NCBI GenBank assembly: GCA_009823505.1
Contig: VZQC01013995.1
Span: forward strand, 1,249,253-1,313,252
Source of the DNA: Rhizomys pruinosus
Lineage: Eukaryota; Chordata; Mammalia; Rodentia; Spalacidae
DNA: 64,000 bases
Direction: 5' to 3'
Shown: positions 1 to 10,924 of the stretch, in pieces
How positions within the stretch are numbered: position 1 is the first letter of the stretch
How the letters are laid out: every line of letters begins with the position of its first letter
Position numbers and translations under genes: made by a program
Notes under the pieces: generated by a model
What the model was told of the DNA's origin: nothing
Database searches by the model: none
The model's input: the letters and a program-made list of their open reading frames with translations, nothing else

Positions 1-394
1 CATGTTTCAAAATTTTTCTCATTAGACTGATTTTGTTAGTTTTGTATCTAACTTATTACCAGACCAACAGATTTGAGAATAGAATGTTTAGCATAATTTG
101 GAATCTTTCAATAGACATGTATTCTGCATTCATTCGCTATAGAAGCTTTTTATATATGATGCTAATATTGCAATTGAAGTCCTTCACTTGTGGCCATATA
201 CATCAGTAAATACAGAAATTGCACACAAAATATATCACACCATTATTCAAGTTACAATAGAAATGACGTTAAGCTATCTTAACCTCACACAGAAGAATAT
301 CACTCTTACATGTGTACCTTTATGTTCATATTTTTATCTAGTGAAGGAAGTATTCACACATGGTAAAACTTACCTCCTGTAGAGAGGTGGATTA
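1..394. other. AT-rich sequence, nothing recognised
   Basis: No SINE, LTR or L1 signature is recognisable. The only open frame (64 codons) has no family resemblance and is within chance expectation. Confidence 0.5.
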
Positions 395-930
395 CTGGGG
401 ACAGAAGGGTTCAATAAGATAGTGGAGTGTTGGGGATGGGGAAATGAGGGATTAAGATAAGGTTTAAACAAAATGAAATGTACACGAAGAAGCCACTTAG
501 TTTTGTTTTATTGTTTTTAGACAGGGTCTCCATGTAGATCCAGCTGGCCTGAAACTCACTATGTAGATCATAGAAGTCTCAATCTAATAGAGATTTGCCT
601 TCCTTTGTCTCCAAAACTCTGAGACTAAAGTCATGTGCTGCCATGCCTGGCTAAGAAGCTACTTTGCAACCTGTGCTTCTGCAATCCAAGTTAAAACTAT
701 AAAAAGAGGGGATAGTAGAACATGTATATGATATAAAAGAACAGGGAGAGAATATTGACTGCTAAAGGTTTAAGTAGGGCTAGGGACAGATGTTGAGTGA
801 AAGAATGGGAAGGAGTTGGGTTAAATAAAACAAAGGATATATGAAAAAACCTTATGAAACTCCACTCGTTTGTAAGCTAATTAAGAATATATTTTTTTAT
901 TGTTAAAAAAGAGTTTGAGCAGAAGTGCCC
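395..930 (+). repeat. L1 3'-UTR-like fragment, split by a B1
   Basis: The purine-rich text before 486 and after 665 (gggatagtagaacatg, aaaggatatatgaaaaa) resembles the 3' UTR of the twin-primed L1 at 13250-13460. The two halves are separated by the B1 at 499-652. Family assignment is by resemblance only. Confidence 0.4.
499..652 (-). repeat. B1 SINE
   Basis: Reverse complement of a B1: poly-T, then acagggtctc, the gaaactcactatgtaga block, and ccatgcctggct at the B1 head. It is diverged. The flanking aagaagccactt (487-498) and aagaagctactt (653-664) form a 12-bp target-site duplication with one mismatch. Confidence 0.85.
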
Positions 931-939
931 CAACATTAG

Positions 940-1500
940 TTAACAACACTGCTCCTACAGGACATGAGTTATTAAATTAAAATCTCAGCATCAGGCAAAG
1001 TATACCTCCTTTCCAGAGAGACCCCAGAGACACCCAAAACACTAGAGGCTATTGCCCTTGCTTTGGTTGACCAGCTAGCCCTGATGGCTAGCTTTCATAG
1101 TGCTCTAAGCTGCTAGAAAGACTGCTGGAGGAAAGACATCAATAGCATCAATAGTCGTAAGGAGTGCTAGACCGATCATGCCACAGTACCTACCAGCCAG
1201 ACAAGATGTGCCCAACTTATGCAAAAGTAGCAGGACTCTTTGTTGGGGTAACCAGTGGCTTTGAGGCCTGCCCCATAGTTAGGAATTCATGCCTAGTACT
1301 ATAAACAAGGTCAAAACCCATGTCTAGGAAAGTCATAGACCCTAAGGGAGAACATATTAATATGATTTAGCTCAATAAATAGCTGTATTGTCTAACACTC
1401 TTCCAAATAATTATGTTTTTATCTATAGATTTGTGCTGTTCCCAGCCTTGACCAGACAAGTTTCTTATTACAGTGGGTAGTGGTTACCACAGAAGCACAT
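940..1500 (+). repeat. L1 3'-UTR-like dispersed repeat (diverged)
   Basis: Contains the block gctagctttcatagtgct followed by a degenerate ctggcaagatgtgcc-type block, in the same order as the copies at 48545 and 62690. It is probably an old member of the same L1 3'-region family. Confidence 0.4.
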
Positions 1501-1504
1501 TTCT

Positions 1505-1800
1505 TTTTTTTTTTTTCTATTACTTCTTTATTTTTTTTTCATTTTTTAACAATAAGTAATAGTTTATGAGTAAAAGCATCCTTCATGTAAAACTAATTTG
1601 CAAGCAGTTGTGCCCAAACCCACACAGCCCATGGGTCCCACCAGCCAGCTGGGGGGCTTGTATTTTCAATCAAGTTGATCAAATGAGTGTCCAGACTATC
1701 TTGCTGTAGTTTCACCACTCACCCCAATCACAGCCCTTACATTCTACCATGCCCCCTCTTCTGCAGATTGTTCCCTAGGCTTAGAGAAGGGGCACAGGTG
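1505..1800 (-). repeat. Dispersed L1-tail-like repeat, copy 1 of 3
   Basis: Starts with a T-rich stretch (a reversed A-tail), then runs through a block containing aatcaagttgatcaaatgag and gtccagactat. The same order recurs near 19590-19770, and in more diverged form at 10110-10440. An L1 3' end is the likeliest identity; family name not confirmed. Confidence 0.5.
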
Positions 1801-3570
1801 GATGAGAAGCAAAACAGTCTACTTTCTCTGGAGCTGTTGTCTTGGACTCTGGTCAATTCTGGCTGTTTCCTTTCATGGGCTGACAGTTTGTCCACGAATA
1901 ACCTTTTAATCCTGCTAATGAAGCACAAGCAATTAGATATATAGGTATTTAAACAGTACTAATTGTTATGGTAGGTTACTTTTGTATAGACACAGATGTT
2001 TGGATGGTATGTTAATCCAGGAATTACATTTTTCTGTAAAATATGACAGGGTCTTACTGTGGCTTATAACATCTCCTAACCGCTAGAGGATGTAAGATTG
2101 TGGCATCAGCCATGGGTTATTCTTCCAAGGAGATAGCTAATAACCAATTAGATTTGGGATATACAGGCATATGGCTGCCACTGCTGCACAGTATTTCCAG
2201 GCAGATGAGGTGTATCTGATGCTGATGGAGGAGTCTTGCTTGACTCAAGCAGACCTATATTTGCTTTATTGGTCTAGTGGTATTTGGTAACATTCTCTGG
2301 TATTCCAGAGACCAACTGGGCACTTGCAAGTGTGGTCTCAATACATCTTTCCCATGCTTACATCAGGTCTTTGACAGCAGGAACTTATTACCTCTCTTCT
2401 TGCTGGTATCCCAGTTTACAGGCAAGAAGCCTTTACCTTTTGGGGGGTGGGGGCTTGTATCCCCTGGCCAATATCTCCTTGGTAGAATAATTGATTGCTG
2501 ATGTCAGAGCTCTCCTGTATTAATTATTTTGCTTAAGTGCACAGCTTAAGGAGACTTTAGTATTTTATTTGGTTCTGAATAGATAATAATCCTTTTCACA
2601 GTTCCTGTGTCTATTAGTCAATTAAAGAAGGCAGTTTTACCAGTTTTATAAGAGATTACCTCTATAACAGTTGGCTCCAATTTACAGTTAGAGAATGACC
2701 TCATCATCATATTCCTCCTTGTTTTATGGAGGGGAGGTAAGAGAGTCTCTCGTATTAAAACTTTGCGGCAACTAGAAAGTAAGTTTCATTAGGACTCATT
2801 ATAAATAGTTGTTATAGGTAGGATCCACAGAGGGGTTTGATGTCTGTAGCTTTCTGAGGCTTTTCTTCCTTTCAATGTTCAGACAGGCCAACCTTTCTGC
2901 TGGCACTTCCTGGTACATCCTACACAATGCAAAGCTGTATCTTTTCTTTCTCAGCCATTAAGTTGGTGACATTTTGACCTGTTGGAACATACAAATCTTT
3001 TCCGTAGTTACTTTTAAGATTTGAATTGCAAAGTTTTTGACAAAAAGTTTTCATATCTATCTGTATCCCCCTTTTTTATTTTAGGTTTTTGTTTTTTGAC
3101 CCATGAGTCTCAAAAAGGCAGTTGTATTACACATACCTATAGGCAGGAATCAAGGCGCTGATTTCATCAAATTCACCCAAGCTGTTTTGGGTGACTGTAT
3201 GTGGTTAACTTGGGAAGCAAACTTAATTTTTTAAGTTAAATCATCCCACAGGTAAAAGAGAATGCTACAAGATGATACTGTACAACAGAAAAATTATAGA
3301 GAACATTTGTATGTGCCAATTCCAAAGTTATTTTTATACAGATTTTAAGTAAAACAAATGTGGACAATTTATATTTCCAATTTACTCAGGTGCATTACCG
3401 TTTTTATCAGAACCTTTAAACCAATGTTGTTTAATATACACATATTTACTTTTACTAAGTCCTAAAACACCATATAACCTGTAGACAGAGTCTGGGCAAA
3501 ATTGGATACTTGTTGAACTCACGTCAATTAAATATGCATTAATCGAATATACACACGTGTCCCTCTCCTG
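1800..3570. other. No gene; unassigned, possibly old repeat
   Basis: This 1.8-kb stretch has no open frame above 74 codons and no SINE. It follows directly on the reversed repeat at 1505 and may be a diverged extension of it, but I cannot align it to anything else here. Confidence 0.4.
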
Positions 3571-3840
3571 CCCCTCCCACACCTCCTGATTCACCATTTC
3601 AGTCAGTTTTCTGATGCAGTCTTTCTGTTATTGTTCTTTTAATATGCATCCCTCTCCACAAGAAATATTTACTACTGGGTTATTGGCACTAGCATCCACA
3701 GATGAGGGATACCATTCATTGTTTGTTTTTCTGAGATTGTGTTACTTCACTTAATATAATATCTTACAGCTCCATCCATTTACCTGAAAAGTTCATGATG
3801 TTGTCTTTCTTTACCACTGCATAGAACATTTCTGTTCAAA
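3570..3840 (-). repeat. L1 3' end fragment (ORF2 C-terminus and start of 3' UTR)
   Basis: Reversed L1 text including tgtgttacttcacttaata and ccatttacctgaaaagttc, colinear with the clearer copy at 20930-21110 and the reverse complement of 26380-26540. No reading frame is intact. Confidence 0.75.
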
Positions 3841-3879
3841 GTTCTGAGAATAAGCGGCTGTGAGTGCTCGCCAATATGT

Positions 3880-4400
3880 GGGACATCTATATCAATCAGC
3901 CCATCTATCTCTGACAAGACTCAAGGAACATTATGAAAGAGGGGAGTGAAAGAATATTAAGGACCAGAAAATGGGGAGGAGTGCTATGAAATACTGTCCA
4001 CTGGACATGACATGGCTGCTCCACACATGAACTCAGAGCAGTCGTGCTTACCCAAACAAGACCTTCATAAGATCAAAACAGTTAAGAATCTAGCACAGAG
4101 GGATGAGGGGGTCCTGAAGTCCCACCCCTAGATGAAGGGCTATTGGAAGTTGGTGTCTGCTATGGGAGGGAGAGTGAGTTTTCTTTAGGACTGTGGCCAT
4201 TGGAAAGTTCTCATGCCCATGAACATACAGGCAGCATTAATTGAACACAGTGGTTTAAAAAGTAAATAAAGAAGGATGACATGAAGTTGGGATGGAGATG
4301 TGATGTGTGGTCCCAGGGGGAATTTGAGAGCCAATATTTAGGGGAGGGGGGGAATATGATCAATATACAGTTATATGTATGAAATTTTCAAATAATTTTT
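3880..4400 (+). repeat. L1 3'-UTR-like repeat (Lx-type)
   Basis: Shows the ordered blocks of this family: pull of cacatgaactcagagcag, then agtcccacccctagatg, ggagggagagtgagttttct and the terminal gaatatgatcaatatacag. It ends at the poly-A-like 3' edge where a B1 inserted. Related copies are at 13480, 48545, 54780, 57565 and 62690. Confidence 0.6.
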
Positions 4401-4566
4401 TATTTTATTTTATTTTATTGGCCTTTTTGAGACAGGGTCTCCCTTTTTAGTCCTGGCTGGACTGGAGCTCACTCTGCAGAGCAGGCTGGCTTTGAACACA
4501 CAGAGAGCCTCCTGCTTCTCCCTCCCGAGTGCTGGGGGTTAAAAGTGTGCATCACCACGGCCAGCC
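4401..4566 (-). repeat. B1 SINE
   Basis: Reverse B1 with a TTTTA-rich tail, gagacagggtctccc and a head ending cggccagcc. It is flanked by ttcaaataattttt (4387-4400) and ttcaaagaattttt (4567-4580), a 14-bp target-site duplication with one mismatch, inserted at the 3' edge of the preceding L1-like repeat. Confidence 0.9.
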
Positions 4567-4580
4567 TTCAAAGAATTTTT

Positions 4581-5020
4581 TAAATAAGAAACAACCACAC
4601 AGTGAGAATGGCATTGCATATACCCCTCAGACAGCCTATAGGCTTGGGAGCAATCCCAGCACATCTCCAGCAAGAAAATAGTGAGCTCACCACACCTGCA
4701 AAGAGCTGGACTTTTCCCACAGTCTCATTGAGTGAACACACCAAGCTTTAGATGAGAAAAAGGCAAGTATCAAGATGAACACTCATAGTTTTAAAATTCA
4801 TGCATTTAAACTTTTGAAATCCTGAGCAGAATTCCAGTCACACTATGCCTAATTTTCAACAAATAGCAACAGAAATAAATGTGTGTTCTATCCCTCCTCC
4901 CCCTCCAGAAGAAAGAAAAACACCAGAACCATTAATAAACTGAGAAAATGACTTGAGAGGGTCTGCTGCTTTGAGAGAACATCCATTGTTTAAACTTTAA
5001 CTATATAATTCCATTAATTT
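4581..5020. other. No gene; unassigned
   Basis: Low-complexity AT-rich text without recognisable repeat or coding signal. Confidence 0.4.
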
Positions 5021-5027
5021 ACCTTTT

Positions 5028-5174
5028 CCTGGTCATTTTGAGGCAGGGTCTCCCTATTGCCTCACCTGGCCTGGAACTCACTATGTAGACCAGGCTGACC
5101 TTGAACTCACAGAGATCCACCTGTCTCTGCTTCCTAAGTGCTAAGATTAAAGATGTGTGCCACCGTGCCTGGCC
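5028..5174 (-). repeat. B1 SINE
   Basis: Reverse B1: gaggcagggtctccctatt, then the ctggaactcactatgtag block, to ccgtgcctggcc at the head. The flanking ttaattt repeats suggest an eroded target-site duplication. Confidence 0.85.
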
Positions 5175-5454
5175 TTAATTTTCCTGTTTTCAATGCATTT
5201 GTCTTGTAGGGAAATCTTCACATTCATATTTGCACACTTGATAAGCTAAATAATAAATTAAAATACTACATGGAAAAATCCTACCCTCCTGTAGACTGGT
5301 TATAATCCATTTCTTGGGCATTTAACTCCCTAATAGGTGTTTGTTCATATGTAGCAATAAGAAAGATTGCAATTCCCCCTCCTTTTGTGATGTTCTTTCT
5401 CAGTACAGATCCAAATATATTTGTTGTATATATTTATAAGATTACATTACTTAT

Positions 5455-5697
5455 GGGCTTGAGAGATGGCCTAGCGGTTAAGAGCACCGACCGCTCTTAC
5501 AGAGGACCCGGGTTCGATCCCCAGCACCCACATGGCGGCCGAGAACCGTCTGAAACTCCAATTCCAGGAGGACTCCAGTTCCAGGGGAATCCAACACCCT
5601 CTTCTGACCTCTGCGGCATTGCACGACACGGGTGCACAGACTTGCATGCAGACAGTACATTCATACGCATACAGAAAAAATTAAATTAATAATAAAA
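5455..5697 (+). repeat. B2 SINE, full length, young
   Basis: A tRNA-derived head carries a Pol III A box (tagcggttaagagc) and an intact B box (gggttcgatcccc). The B2-specific 3' half and an A-rich tail with aataaaaa follow. A perfect 17-bp target-site duplication (aagattacattacttat) lies at 5438-5454 and 5698-5714. The internal open frames are read-through of the SINE, not genes. Confidence 0.97.
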
Positions 5698-5714
5698 AAG
5701 ATTACATTACTTAT

Positions 5715-6110
5715 TAAGTAAACACAATTCAAGTATTGGATTAGTGTTTCCAGTCATCATTTTTAAAGCTCTTCATAGCCCGAGTGAAGAACTGACTAGG
5801 AAGGTCATTCTTCCATAAAAGATATTTCTATGATGTTACAAAGACCTCTGTAGTATCATACATAGCATTCAGTACAGATTACTGCTCAACAAATTTTATT
5901 GAGCAAACTAAGCATCTCTTCTTGGGTTTTGGGCCATCAAAGGTAAGAAATAAGAAAAAGTGACAGGAAACATAAAAAAAAGATGATGTAGTTATACTGA
6001 CAGCAAACAAAGCAGATTTTGTTAAGACAAAGTAGAATTTAACTTTTCACTAGAGATAAAGGAGACATTTTATCACGAAGACAAAAAGTCCTTGTAATTG
6101 GAGTTTGCTT
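5715..6110. other. No gene; unassigned
   Basis: AT-rich sequence with no SINE, LTR or long frame. Confidence 0.4.
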
Positions 6111-6112
6111 TG

Positions 6113-6197
6113 CTTTCCAGTGTTTAAGATCAAACTTAGGACCAGATTCATGTCAGGCAAGTGCTTTACCACTGATCTTTACTTTACCCCAGCCTTC
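6113..6197 (-). repeat. ID-type SINE (diverged)
   Basis: Reverse of the tRNA-Ala-related ID element: the block aggcaagtgctttaccactg followed by ccccagcc is its A-box side. The rest is mutated. Confidence 0.6.
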
Positions 6198-6224
6198 TTG
6201 TTCATGCATATATGTATATGTAGT

Positions 6225-6560
6225 TTATTTGCATGCATACATGCCTGTGTGTTTGCACATATATAGGTGCACATGTATGTGTATAGAAGCCTGAGGTTGA
6301 TGTAGGAGTTTTCCTTCCCTGCTCTCTACTTTATATATTCTGGGAGATCTCTTGCCCAACCTGAAGGTTACAATTTCAGCCAGTCTGGCTATTCAGCTTG
6401 TCCAGAGATTCCTTATTTCCACCTTCTATGACCTTGGATTATAGACAGGCCACCGTGACTACCTACCACATTTTATGTAGGTTTTAGGGATGTGAATTCC
6501 AGGCCTCATGCTTGCAAGGCCAGGGTTTACAAACTAGGCCTCTCCAGTCCCATCCCCAGC
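6225..6560 (-). repeat. B3-type SINE
   Basis: Reverse B3-like text: a cccaacctgaaggttac region, ccttggattatagacaggccac, a ttttatgtaggttttagggatg block, then catgcttgcaaggcc and a tRNA-like head ending tctccagtccc. Strongly diverged, so an old insertion. Confidence 0.65.
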
Positions 6561-6750
6561 CTTAGAAATCATACTAATCCTAAATGTATATCCATCTAAT
6601 CACAGAATTTTTAAGAAAAAAAATTAACGAACTAAAAGGAAGTGTACTAAATCACATAATTAGAATTGGACATTTTAGCATACATATTTTAGTAGTGGAC
6701 ATAACTAGATTAAAAGCAAGCAGAGAAAATGCAGAGGGTCTGGAAAATCC

Positions 6751-6838
6751 TCAGTGAGTGTGCTTCTCAACATAGCATCTGAGTCTATTTGGGCTCAGTG
6801 AGTGCATTTCTGAGCATAGCAACTGAGTCTATTTGGGC
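6751..6838. repeat. 44-bp imperfect tandem duplication
   Basis: Two adjacent 44-bp units, 6751-6794 and 6795-6838, both starting tcagtgagtg and ending ctgagtctatttgggc. A handful of substitutions separate them, so the duplication is not recent. Confidence 0.9.
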
Positions 6839-7165
6839 TGCCACAAGATAATAGCTTAGACTGTGTAACTTACATGCAATAAAATTTTATTGTTCAGAGT
6901 TCTGGAAACCAGGGATTCCAAAATCAGCAAATGTAGTATATAGTGAGAGTCTTCTGTTTCACAGATAGTGCCAACTTTCTGTGTCTTCATGAGGCAGAAG
7001 GGCTCCTTCACGCCTTTTTATGAGTATTGCAGCAATCAAACAGGTTTAGCTTTCATGATTTTAATTATCTCCCAACAGCCTAACCTTCCCATCACCTTGG
7101 TGATTACATTTCAGTATATGAATGTTGGAGGAAGAGAAAAACAGATCATAGCACATAATGTAACT
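6838..7165 (-). repeat. Ancient LTR, ERVL/MaLR-type, reversed
   Basis: Resembles old mammalian ERVL-class LTRs in reverse: gctgccacaagataatagc, a reversed polyadenylation signal inside aataaaattttatt, cagagttctggaaacc, and attatctcccaacagcc. Subfamily not determinable. Confidence 0.5.
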
Positions 7166-7280
7166 AATGGTTGAAAAACACTATACATCAAAATAGCAAA
7201 ATATACATTTAAAAATTGTATGTGAATAACAGTTACAGAGGTCAGAGTAGTAGTAAAAAATACCCACTGTGCTGTATGTT

Positions 7281-7415
7281 GGTGAGATGGCTCAACTAGT
7301 TAACAGACTTATGGGCACCCCAAAGGGCTTGTATGCAAACCACAATGGGTAGGGAGAACCAACTCATGAAAGTTGTGCTCTGACCTCTGCATGTAGTCTG
7401 TGACACATGCACTTG

Positions 7416-7448
<33 letters not shown>

Positions 7449-7470
7449 TGCATGCTGATAATAATAATTT
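7281..7470 (+). repeat. tRNA-derived SINE of the B2/B3/B4 group, with (CA)n
   Basis: Head ggtgagatggctcaactag, middle gggagaaccaactcatgaaag and ctgacctctgcatg. It ends in (AC)15 at 7417-7446, a microsatellite in the SINE tail. Diverged and lacking a clear target-site duplication. Confidence 0.65.
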
Positions 7471-7549
7471 CTTACTGTTTACAAATAAAAGTCCCAATCA
7501 AGATGGCTTCACAGGTGAATCCCAGCAAGCATTTAAAAGAAAACGTATA

Positions 7550-7703
7550 GCCAGGTGTGATGGTGTGCACCTTTAATCCCAGCACTCGGGAGGTAGAAGT
7601 AGGCAGATCTCTGTGAGTTCAAGGCCAGCCTGGTCTACAGAGCAAGCTCCAGGACAGCTGGTACTAAAAGGGAGACCCTGCCTCAGAAATACCAAAAAAA
7701 GAA
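7550..7703 (+). repeat. B1 SINE
   Basis: Complete B1 from gccaggtgtgatggtg to ccctgcctcagaaatacc. A perfect 15-bp target-site duplication (aaaagaaaacgtata) is at 7535-7549 and 7704-7718. Confidence 0.95.
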
Positions 7704-7838
7704 AAAAGAAAACGTATAATGATCATTTTCAATGTCTTTAAATGAATAGAAGTAAAGAAAATAATTTCTAATTCATTTTATGAGGCTATTACACTGATGC
7801 CCAAATGAAGAAAACACCTAATAAGAAACTACAGAACA

Positions 7839-8060
7839 GAGCTGGGGAAATGGCTAAAGCTCAGGGGTTAAGAGCACTTGGGCTTCCAGAAGACAGAAGC
7901 TCAGTTCCTAGCAACCACATAAGGCAGCTCAAAACAGACTGTAACTCCAACTTCTAGACGATATGCTGCCTCTGGTCACCATGAGCACCTGCGTCTATCT
8001 GCATAGAGACACAAACATACACATATAACTCAAAAAATAAAATCTTAAACAAATAAAAAG
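7839..8060 (+). repeat. B2 SINE, diverged
   Basis: Starts agctggggaaatggctaa, passes ggggttaagagcacttggg and cctagcaaccacataagg, and ends in an A-rich tail containing aaataaaatc. Confidence 0.85.
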
Positions 8061-8615
8061 AAGCAAAAGAAACAGCAGAAGAATATCTCTTATGAGTATA
8101 GACGCAAAAATCCTCAATAAAATATCAGCAACTGTATCCAACAATGCTTGAATTCAGTAACACACCATGATCAAATGGGATTTAGATCAATAATGAAAGT
8201 TTTGTTTTGTATTTGAAAATCAATTAATATATAACTCTATTATTAGAATAAAAATAAATGTATCATGGAATCATCTCAATAAATGCTGAAAAATATTTGA
8301 TAGGATCCAACATCCCTTTGTGACTAAATAACACTAAAAATAAAAGGAAAGGAAACTTCTACTTTGGTAATAAGCATTTACAAAAAACCATGGTTAATAC
8401 TGCATATAAATGAAGTCTTATTTCTTCCTGCCATGAGGAATAATTTAAGAATAGTACCTCTTGGCCATTTTAGTCAGTGTTGTAGAAAGATTTGACAATA
8501 AGTACAATAAAGCCATCCAGATTGTAAAGGAAGAAATAAAACTATTTATGCACAGATGACATGATATGAAATGTATAAAATCTTAAGTAATAATTATTAA
8601 AAATTACTACAACTA

Positions 8616-9147
8616 GCTATGACCCGTCCAGCAGGTCAGTCAACAGGGGTCTGGAAGAGAACGAGTGAGGGGAAGGGACATGAGATGCAAGGAATGGAGA
8701 CAAGACAGGTTCTGATCAAGTCTCGTTTACTGCAGGTTCATACACAGAATATAAAGGGTAGGCGTAATAGGAAGTGTTTGCAACAATGTTGCGTAAAGGA
8801 ACAAACATGCTGATACAGATCATTGGGATTAGTCAACACTAGGGTTGAAGGAACATCCTGTTTACAGAACATTTCATGGTTAAAGTTAAACTGACTTCCC
8901 TACAGCTGACAGACTGACCTTGAGAGGGGGCCCAATGGAAAATTACTACTTTGGCTGAGTAGAAGAAGCCAGATACCTGACATGGTCTAGGGTCCCCCAA
9001 ATAGCTAGGCATGGTGTGTATACCTTTAATCCCAACACTCAGGAGGGAGGGAGGCAGATTTCTGTGAGTTCAAGGCCAGCCTGGTCTACATAGCTAGAAC
9101 CAGGCCAGCTGGGACTCCAGGGAGACCCTGTCTGAAAAAGACCAAAT
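8616..9147 (+). repeat. B1 SINE split by an LTR
   Basis: The B1 body runs 9008-9147 (aggcatggtgtg to tctgaaaaagaccaaat), while its first bases lie at 8616-8619. Between them sits the LTR at 8620-9001. The outer repeat aaaattactacaacta (8600-8615) and aaaattactaaaacta (9148-9163) is the B1 target-site duplication, one mismatch in 16. Confidence 0.8.
8620..9001 (-). mobile_element. Solo LTR of an endogenous retrovirus (ERVK-like), reversed
   Basis: A 382-bp LTR-like unit bounded by the 6-bp direct repeat TAGCTA (8614-8619, 9002-9007), the duplication size usual for ERVK-class integration. Read on the minus strand it opens ttgggggaccctagacc, has a tttatattctgtg promoter-like region and a polyadenylation-like agtaaac, and ends ctggacgggtca. 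No viral gene is present. Confidence 0.65.
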
Positions 9148-9344
9148 AAAATTACTAAAACTAATAAATGAGTTGAGCAAGTTGGCAGGATACATATTAA
9201 TTTAGAAAAATAAATTGTTTGTCTAGACACTTGCAATGAAGTGTAATTAAGACATAATACCATTTCAAATAACATCAAAACAATAAAATAGTATAAAAAA
9301 GGAAGAGCAAAGCATGTAGTCTGAAAATAAAAATCATTACTGAA

Positions 9345-9494
9345 GCCAGGTGTGGTGATGCACGCCTTTAATCCTAGCACTCGGGAGGCAGAGGCAGGTG
9401 GATTTTTGTGAGTTCAAGGCCAGCCTGGTCTACAGAGCGAGTTCTAGGACAGCTGGGGCTACAGGGAGACCCTGTCTTGAAAAGACCAAAAAGT
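9345..9494 (+). repeat. B1 SINE
   Basis: Complete B1 (gccaggtgtggtgatgcac to ctgtcttgaaaagacc). Flanks aatcattactgaa (9332-9344) and aatcattattaaa (9495-9507) are an eroded 13-bp target-site duplication inside the ancient L1. Confidence 0.92.
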
Positions 9495-9595
9495 AATCAT
9501 TATTAAAAGAAAGTAAGATCTAAACAAAATGCAAAAGACATTCTCACATTTGTAGATCAGAAAGTCTAAAGAATTAATTTGGATAATGTTCCCCA

Positions 9596-9600
<5 letters not shown>

Positions 9601-9641
<41 letters not shown>
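9601..9641. repeat. (AC)n microsatellite
   Basis: 41 bases of perfect AC repeat. Confidence 0.98.
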
Positions 9642-9643
<2 letters not shown>

Positions 9644-10109
9644 ATTCATACAAAACTATCAAATTCTAATGGAAATTTGAAGGATCCAAAATAACTAAAA
9701 CAATCTTGAAAAGAGAAAGAACAAAATTGGATGACACATACTTCCTAATTTCATAGGTCATTACAAAGCAACAGTAATCAAGAAAGTGTAGTGCCAACAT
9801 AAATATAAGTGTGGATCACTGAAACAGAATTGAGTCCAGAAATAAAACAACATTCGTCGCCAACTGATTTTTAGCTAAGGGCCAAGATCATTTGACAGGA
9901 AAAAGAATAGTCCTTTCAACAATTAGTGCTGACATCACTGGTTATCCATATGTAAAATACAGACTTAGATTCAGACCTTATACCATATGAAAAATTAAGT
10001 TGAAATGAGTGAAATAACTAACGGTTAAAAACAAAACCAGACCTCTTAGAATAGAAATCATAAAGGTAAATCTTCATAAGCAAGGATCAAGCAATGGTCT
10101 CCCTCTTCT

Positions 10110-10440
10110 TTTTTTTTAATTTATTTTTTTATTTTTAAGGGATTCTACAATATAATGACACAGTTGTTTGCAGATAACATTGATGTTACTCAGTATGTCA
10201 TACAATTAGGTAATTGGTGCATTTTGCAAGTATCTATGTCCAAATTTTGAACAACCCAAGGTTCCCATAGTCCAGTTGGAGAAGCTTGTATGCACAGGCA
10301 TGTTGATCAATCAGGAGTCCAGACTATATTCCTGTAGTCTCATGATTCACTCCTATCTCTCCACAGCCCTTACAATCTACCACGCCTCCTCTTCCGCAGT
10401 TTGTTCCCTGGGCTTCCCTCTTGTTAGGTATAACACCAAA
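10110..10440 (-). repeat. Dispersed L1-tail-like repeat, copy 2 of 3
   Basis: T-rich start, then a diverged version of the 1505 and 19590 copies: ttgatcaatcaggagtcc, cctgtagtctcatgattcac, and a cacagcccttacaatctacc block that is nearly identical to 1730-1750. Confidence 0.5.
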
Positions 10441-10498
10441 AATACAAATAAGAAAAAATAAGATAAATTAAAGTTTCATCAACATTTAAAACTTTCTT

Positions 10499-10690
10499 GG
10501 GGCTAAAGGGATGGTTTTGAAGTTACAAGTACTTGCTGTTCTTTCAGAAGATCCAGATTCAGTTTCTGGCACCCACATGGTGGCTAACAACTGTTCATAA
10601 CTCCAGCTCCTAGGGATCTTGTGACCTCCACCGGCATTGCAGGCACATACATACATAGATAATATTTTTTTTAATTTTAAAACCCTCTTA
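10499..10690 (+). repeat. B2 SINE, diverged
   Basis: gggctaaagggatgg head, tggcacccacatggtggct middle and ccggcattgcaggcacata 3' half. The A box is degenerate. Confidence 0.8.
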
Positions 10691-10924
10691 TTTCAAAGGA
10701 CCCTATCAAGAATATCAAATGGTAACATATAGAGTTGGAGAATATATTTTTAATTATATGCGAAATAAAGGTCTGAATCAAGACCATATAAAGGATACTT
10801 GCAACTTAAAAGAGACAAATAATTGAAGTTAAACCAAGCAATGGGATAGAGTAAACAGTTGTTTATGGCATAAAATAATTTTAGTACATTTAAAAAGACT
10901 AAAATATACCACATTTTTAATTAT

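Larger units (their letters stand above)
8090..10090 (+). repeat. Ancient L1 (L1MA-like) ORF2 region, nested by later inserts
   Basis: Three colinear pieces of old L1 ORF2. The first is 8090-8599 (caccatgatcaaatgggat, acatcatctcaataaatgc-type text). The second is 9164-9331 (aataaatgagttgagcaag). The third is 9500-10090 (aaagcaacagtaatcaag, actgatttttagctaagg). The frame is destroyed throughout. The gaps are filled by a B1 carrying an LTR, and by a second B1. Confidence 0.75.

Noticed and set aside
5468..5530. tRNA gene at the heads of B2 elements
   Set aside because: The A and B boxes are tRNA-like, but the cloverleaf is not kept and the context is a complete B2 with a target-site duplication.
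5387..5689. 100-codon open frame on the plus strand
   Set aside because: It is read through the B2 SINE at 5455-5697. The same peptide-like text appears from other B2 copies (for example 19193-19432).
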